From Hemicentrotus pulcherrimus (Eukaryota > Echinodermata > Echinoidea > Camarodonta > Strongylocentrotidae): a stretch of 11,796 nt of DNA. Made by a program: the position numbers and the translations under genes. The DNA lies in NCBI GenBank assembly GCA_003118195.1, contig BEXV01000589.1, positions 163,412 through 175,207 on the forward strand. Reading direction: 5' to 3'. A model generated the notes under the pieces. It searched no databases. It worked only from the letters and a program-made list of their open reading frames with translations, and was not told the DNA's origin. The number at the start of each line of letters is the position of its first letter. Position 1 is the first letter of the stretch. Positions 8,397 through 11,796 of the stretch are shown one piece after another.

Positions 8397-8560
8397 ATTG
8401 TAAAACAGGTCACTCAAAGACCTGTTGTTACTTTTTTGAGGCACTTCTTGATCATTTTGAAGCGCATATTTTTCTAGGGCTTCAATATTACACCATGTTA
8501 CAGACACTGATAACACGTAGGGCCATGCATCTCAGATTTAACACTGTTAAATGATGCCTT
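8397..8560 (+). repeat. Module B, copy 1
   Basis: This 164-bp block is repeated at 9171-9330 with few differences. Shared runs include GGCACTTCTTGATCATTTTG, CAGACACTGATAACA and GGCCATGCATCTC. It lies directly after the family 1 left half, where the other family 1 copies carry a different right half. It has no coding frame in common with its second copy. It may be an alternative right end of a family 1 subfamily or a piece of a separate repeat. Confidence 0.8.
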
Positions 8561-9071
8561 AAAAATAAACAACTTCACGCCAATTTAGATCCAGACAGAC
8601 GATTTATTAATGTTGTAGAGATGCAGTCAAAAATGATATCCACCTTGCTTTAAGGTAGAAAATAGTAATCATGCTTTCAATTTTAATGCCATTGCCTTTA
8701 GAATGTATCTATTAAATGATTCCAAGAAAAAAATCTGGCATAAGGTGTTTCAGCTCTGCATTTAGAAGCAGAGAATAACTCTAGATTTTATCTGAATGCA
8801 GAGGGCATAATTGTGTTTTTGAATGTATTGTGTAAGAGGCAGCGCATTTTTCAAATTGAAAATTTAATTTGAATTGATATTAATCTTGCAAAGGTATGTT
8901 AATTGAAGCTGATAAAATTGATGAAATTTCAGTCTTTCAAGAGAGGTCTGCCGTGAAAATGATAGATATATATTATTTCCAGGGAATTTAAAGGTGCACT
9001 CATGCGGGAGTAATATGTAAGCTTTGCTCAGGAAAATAATTCCTAGTATCTTGTTGAGATTTTTTGAAAAT
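8561..9071. other. Unassigned AT-rich stretch between module B and the GAG repeat
   Basis: No gene was recognised. TTCAAATT at 8850-8857 and AATTTGAA at 8866-8873 form a short inverted repeat. The minus-strand frame ending in serines (8864-9103) is an artefact of the GAG repeat read in reverse. Confidence 0.45.
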
Positions 9072-9095
9072 GAGGAGGAGGAGGAGGAGGAGGAG
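9072..9095 (+). repeat. (GAG)n microsatellite
   Basis: About eight uninterrupted GAG units form a simple repeat. Confidence 0.9.
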
Positions 9096-9170
9096 CAGTT
9101 CAATTTTATTGAACATTTGACGTTTTCTTAACAATATTTATGATACTACAGTCTATTGGGCGAAATGAGT

Positions 9171-9330
9171 ATGGTAAAACCAGTCACTCAAAGATTTGTT
9201 ACTTCTATGAGGCACTTCTTGATCATTTTGAAGCGCAAATTTTTACGGGCTCCAATATTACACCATATCACAGACACTGATAACATGTATGGCCATGCAT
9301 CTCGGAATTAACATTGTTAAACGATGCCTT
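9171..9330 (+). repeat. Module B, copy 2
   Basis: This block is homologous, in the same orientation, to 8397-8560. It is not preceded by a family 1 left half: the bases before 9171 are unrelated to 8126-8391. This shows that B can occur without the family 1 left half, though a deletion of that half would look the same. Homology begins near GGTAAAAC and runs through GATGCCTT at 9323-9330. Confidence 0.8.
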
Positions 9331-9848
9331 TAATACCAACACCGCATAAATGCCAGCAAATCATTCAGTTGCCATATTTTAATGAGAGTCACATTTCTTG
9401 GAAAAATGTCTGGGAATGCACATGCAGATGCATATACTTTGATGTGTTTTCAGTGCTTAGGGGAAGGAGATTTGTGACATTGGATAGGGGCCTCAGAGCA
9501 CATAGTTGAGACAACCAGCAGATCTGTAACAGTTTAGGTGCTTTATACCATCAAGCTAAGCAGGTCTAGCAGGCTGATCTTGAATTATTACCCCCTCCCC
9601 CTCCCCTTTCACACCCGCAAAGTTCATTCTATGAATATACAGAAACTGTATATCTAAAGGATGAGTTATTAACTTTTTCTAATCTTAAGAGAAGGTCGAG
9701 TTCTGGGAAGAGGTACAAAATAATTTGTGAGCGTTATCATTATTATTATGCAAGGGTGGAAGAACATCAGATAAAACATGTTCCCTGAAAAGCATGGGTA
9801 TTCAAATGCCTTCATATTCTATATATGACATGAAACATCGTAAAAATC
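9331..9848. other. Unassigned non-coding stretch with a G-quadruplex-type motif
   Basis: Four C runs at 9591-9616 (CCCCC, CCCCC, CCCC and CCC, with spacers of 1, 1 and 7 bases) fit the G3+N1-7 quadruplex pattern on the minus strand. A short ATT run occurs at about 9739-9749. No gene was recognised. Confidence 0.5.
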
Positions 9849-9864
9849 GGGGGGGGGGGGGGGN
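9849..9864 (+). repeat. Poly-G run ending in an unresolved base
   Basis: Fifteen G bases are followed by N at 9864. The next base begins a family 1 repeat partway through. Long G runs are a common cause of sequencing failure, so true length and contiguity are uncertain here. Confidence 0.9.
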
Positions 9865-9992
9865 TTTTGATGATTCCAGAACCTTGCAATACACATGAAT
9901 ACTTCTATACTATATGATCAACCTTTTCTGATAGATTTCACACAGTTTCTTTCACAATGCAATCACATGACCAAAACTCAACTTTATCTTAA
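9865..9992 (+). mobile_element. Family 1 TTAA MITE, right half only
   Basis: This copy is closely similar to 60-188, sharing GATTCCAGAACCTTGCAATA and TTTCTTTCACAATGCAATCA. It ends in a degenerate terminal repeat and TTAA at 9989-9992. The left half is absent and the homology starts exactly at the unresolved base. It is either a truncated insertion or an assembly join. Confidence 0.75.
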
Positions 9993-10663
9993 ATGTCATA
10001 TAATAATGAGATGTCATATGCTGAGCTGCTTTATATACCAAAATGCATATTTGAGCCCCATTTGGAATGAAATGTTGTTTTCAAATTTTTGGGCTGCATT
10101 GACAAACAATCGTTTGTGAGGAAAACTTATATTGAAATGAACCCATATGATTCATTATTTCGGGAGAAAATATCAATTATAAATATAAGCAACATGGAAC
10201 TGCCCCCTCACTATCAGAAATTTAGGATGAGGAACTGGGATTTGATTTTACATGTTTCAATAGGTTTTAGTATGATAATTGAAATCAGAATGTGTGATCT
10301 GTGTGTAGTTGTGACAAATTTGTCACCAAAATTCCTGGCAACTCTTAAGTTGGCCTAGTTATCCTTCTCCCCCCACCCCCCTTTTCCTCCAGGTTTACTT
10401 CATCGCATGTAAACAGGATTGAAATCTACTGATGATGTTGACATATTAAGGAAGGTCACACACACAGAATCCTTCTGTGAAAATTTCTTTTGAATTTACT
10501 ATTTCAAATAGATCAGTCCTTAACTGTTGTACATGTATGGATTTTGTTGTTGTTGGAGAGATAAGAAATGACAGAGGAAGCGGGAAGGGGTTTCCTTGAA
10601 TGGGAAATGGGGTTGAGGTGGAGTGAATTGATAAAGAAAGACTGAATGGAAATTAAGATTTAC

Positions 10664-10668
<5 letters not shown>
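9993..10668. other. Unassigned non-coding stretch
   Basis: GTCATAT occurs twice at about 9995-10019, close to the end of the family 1 copy. A double C6 tract lies at 10369-10381. Two short open frames (9895-10119 and 10089-10358) overlap in different phases and match nothing I recognise. Confidence 0.45.

Positions 10669-10700
<32 letters not shown>
10669..10700 (+). repeat. (GA)n microsatellite
   Basis: About sixteen uninterrupted GA units form a simple repeat. Confidence 0.95.
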
Positions 10701-10704
<4 letters not shown>

Positions 10705-10739
10705 GAGAGCCAATAGAAGGCAGAGAAAAACAGTGAATA

Positions 10740-10876
10740 TGAGGTGGACAAGTTGTGAAAAAGAACATGCAAGGAGAGAATGAAGAAAGGGAATAAAGAG
10801 GACAAAGAAAAGAAAAAGGAGGAGAAGGAGAAGAAGAAATAGAAAAAGAGAAGAAAGAAGAGAAAGGGGAGAGATT
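10740..10876 (+). repeat. Polypurine tract
   Basis: The plus strand is almost entirely A and G for over 100 bases, built from irregular GAA, GGA and AAAG words. Together with the GA repeat upstream it forms a roughly 200-bp purine-biased block. Such tracts can adopt triplex (H-DNA) structure, but nothing here shows that it does. The minus-strand 155-codon frame across it is rich in Ser, Leu and Phe only because of this composition. Confidence 0.85.
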
Positions 10877-11601
10877 AAAGTGCAGGCCAAGGAATAGAAA
10901 GTAAAAACCCTTCAGAGAAATTTGAATCGATATGACTTCAGCAGTAAGAGCCCTTATTAGGAAACCACAGATGGATCGAAACACCAAACTTTAGGATGTG
11001 GTTAAAAGTTGCTTGGAATTTGCAAGCTGTTTCCTTGTGGTTTATGTGAATAGAATCTTATCCTATTTTTTACCCCAGTTAAATTCACAGAATCAGAATT
11101 AGTTTATAATTTTTTTTGTTTACACCCTCTATTAAACATTGAAATAGAGTTACTAATTCCTATATTAAATATGAGATTTTCAACAAAATCCAACAGTAAA
11201 ATAGATCAACTTCTTTAAATAATTCCTTATTCCAACTGCCCAGCATTATCCATCATTAACTTGATTTACTTCTTCTAATTTATAATTCTGAATTTGAGTT
11301 TTCAACATTTTAACACCTAAATTAATTGATTCACCACTTCTCATGTAACAATAGTGAATTCGATTTCTTTCAATTCAATCTCGCAAATAGACTTACTACT
11401 TATTATAGCAGATCAGGATGAGAATAGCCATTCAATGATAAAAAGAAAATAGAAATGTACATTTCTGTTTTAATTCAATTTTTGTAATTTTCTTAATAAT
11501 GAAATGCTTTTTTCTTTATATCATCTGGGATGTAGCACCCCATATATTGATTTATTTTTTTTACAATATTTTTTTACATCCAAAGATTTTAAACGTCATA
11601 A
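10877..11601. other. Unassigned, strongly AT-rich stretch
   Basis: No gene, RNA gene or multi-copy repeat was recognised. T-rich and A-rich runs are frequent and no structure stands out. Confidence 0.45.
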
Positions 11602-11625
11602 TGTGTGTGTGTGTGTGTGTGTGTG
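11602..11625 (+). repeat. (TG)n microsatellite
   Basis: About twelve uninterrupted TG units form a simple repeat. The frames across it (poly Cys-Val) are artefacts. Confidence 0.95.
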
Positions 11626-11796
11626 AAGTATGTTACATTTATGTCAAGATCGGGGGGGCAAGTACCAACTTTAGAAAAGATGAAAAAAAACATTTTTAAG
11701 TATAGGGATGAGGAAAAGAAAATAGCAACTAAAATGGGAAAGCTGGGATCACATTTCTTAAAGTGGGAGCAGCTTAAGATTAATTAGGATTGTTTT

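Noticed and set aside
8126..8413. Minus-strand frame sharing the residues HRKMYMGL with the frame at 1349-1642
   Set aside because: The shared residues come from homologous repeat DNA. Past that point the two copies lose frame relative to each other, so the protein is not conserved.
8547..8550. TTAA at the end of module B copy 1 (also 9317-9320 in copy 2) as an element boundary
   Set aside because: Homology between the two copies continues about 10 bases past the TTAA, so it is not a clean terminus.
10520..10987. 155-codon minus-strand open frame, the longest in the window
   Set aside because: It spans the GA repeat and polypurine tract. The product is low-complexity Ser/Leu/Phe, and a second overlapping frame (10660-10890) is open for the same compositional reason.
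1..11796. tRNA, rRNA or other structured RNA genes
   Set aside because: No A/B-box pair with a cloverleaf, and no rRNA core word, was found on reading either strand. A covariance-model scan would be decisive and was not possible here.

Overview
The window looks like non-coding, repeat-rich nuclear DNA from an animal. It is AT-rich and has no long open frame, no operon-like packing and no rRNA or tRNA gene that I can see. It carries many microsatellites, several small terminal-inverted-repeat elements, and a probable LINE/SINE tail ending in an ATT repeat. Frequent TACATGTA-type words, a CR1/L2-like tail and a CAGTCAAA...GACCACC-type MITE end are all common in marine invertebrates. An echinoderm such as a sea urchin would fit, but this is a guess from texture, not an identification. 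Two isolated N bases (3060 and 9864) suggest a shotgun assembly.

Layout. 1-188: right part of a TTAA-flanked MITE (family 1), cut by the window edge. 189-1409: unassigned. 1410-1748: full-length family 1 MITE, 331 bp between two TTAA sites. 2205-2294: probable LINE/SINE 3' tail running into an ATT repeat. 2880-3025: perfect tandem duplication of 73 bp. 3038-3300: C-rich tracts and a perfect 30-bp palindrome. 3876-3942: two adjacent hairpins. 4255-4276: TAAT repeat. 4823-5095: foldback pair of 25-bp arms. 6675-6826: decayed pogo/Tigger-type MITE. 7580-8129: a second TTAA-flanked element of 542 bp (family 2) with a long GC-richer hairpin in its centre. 8126-8560: a family 1 left half that switches to an unrelated right half (module B). 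9171-9330: a second, free-standing module B. 9865-9992: another family 1 right half, starting right at a poly-G run and an N. 10669-10876: GA repeat plus polypurine tract. 11602-11625: TG repeat.

No gene can be called with confidence. Open frames of 60-155 codons are scattered on both strands. They are low-complexity, sit inside repeats, or do not keep frame between repeat copies, so I treat them as chance. The only splice-like oddity is a possible 3' acceptor at 4640 followed by 29 open codons and a stop. It is reported as a weak candidate only.

The main biology is transposon history: two families of TTAA-target MITEs, one lying directly against the other across a shared TTAA, and a family 1 element whose right half has been exchanged. 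All family 1 copies point the same way.
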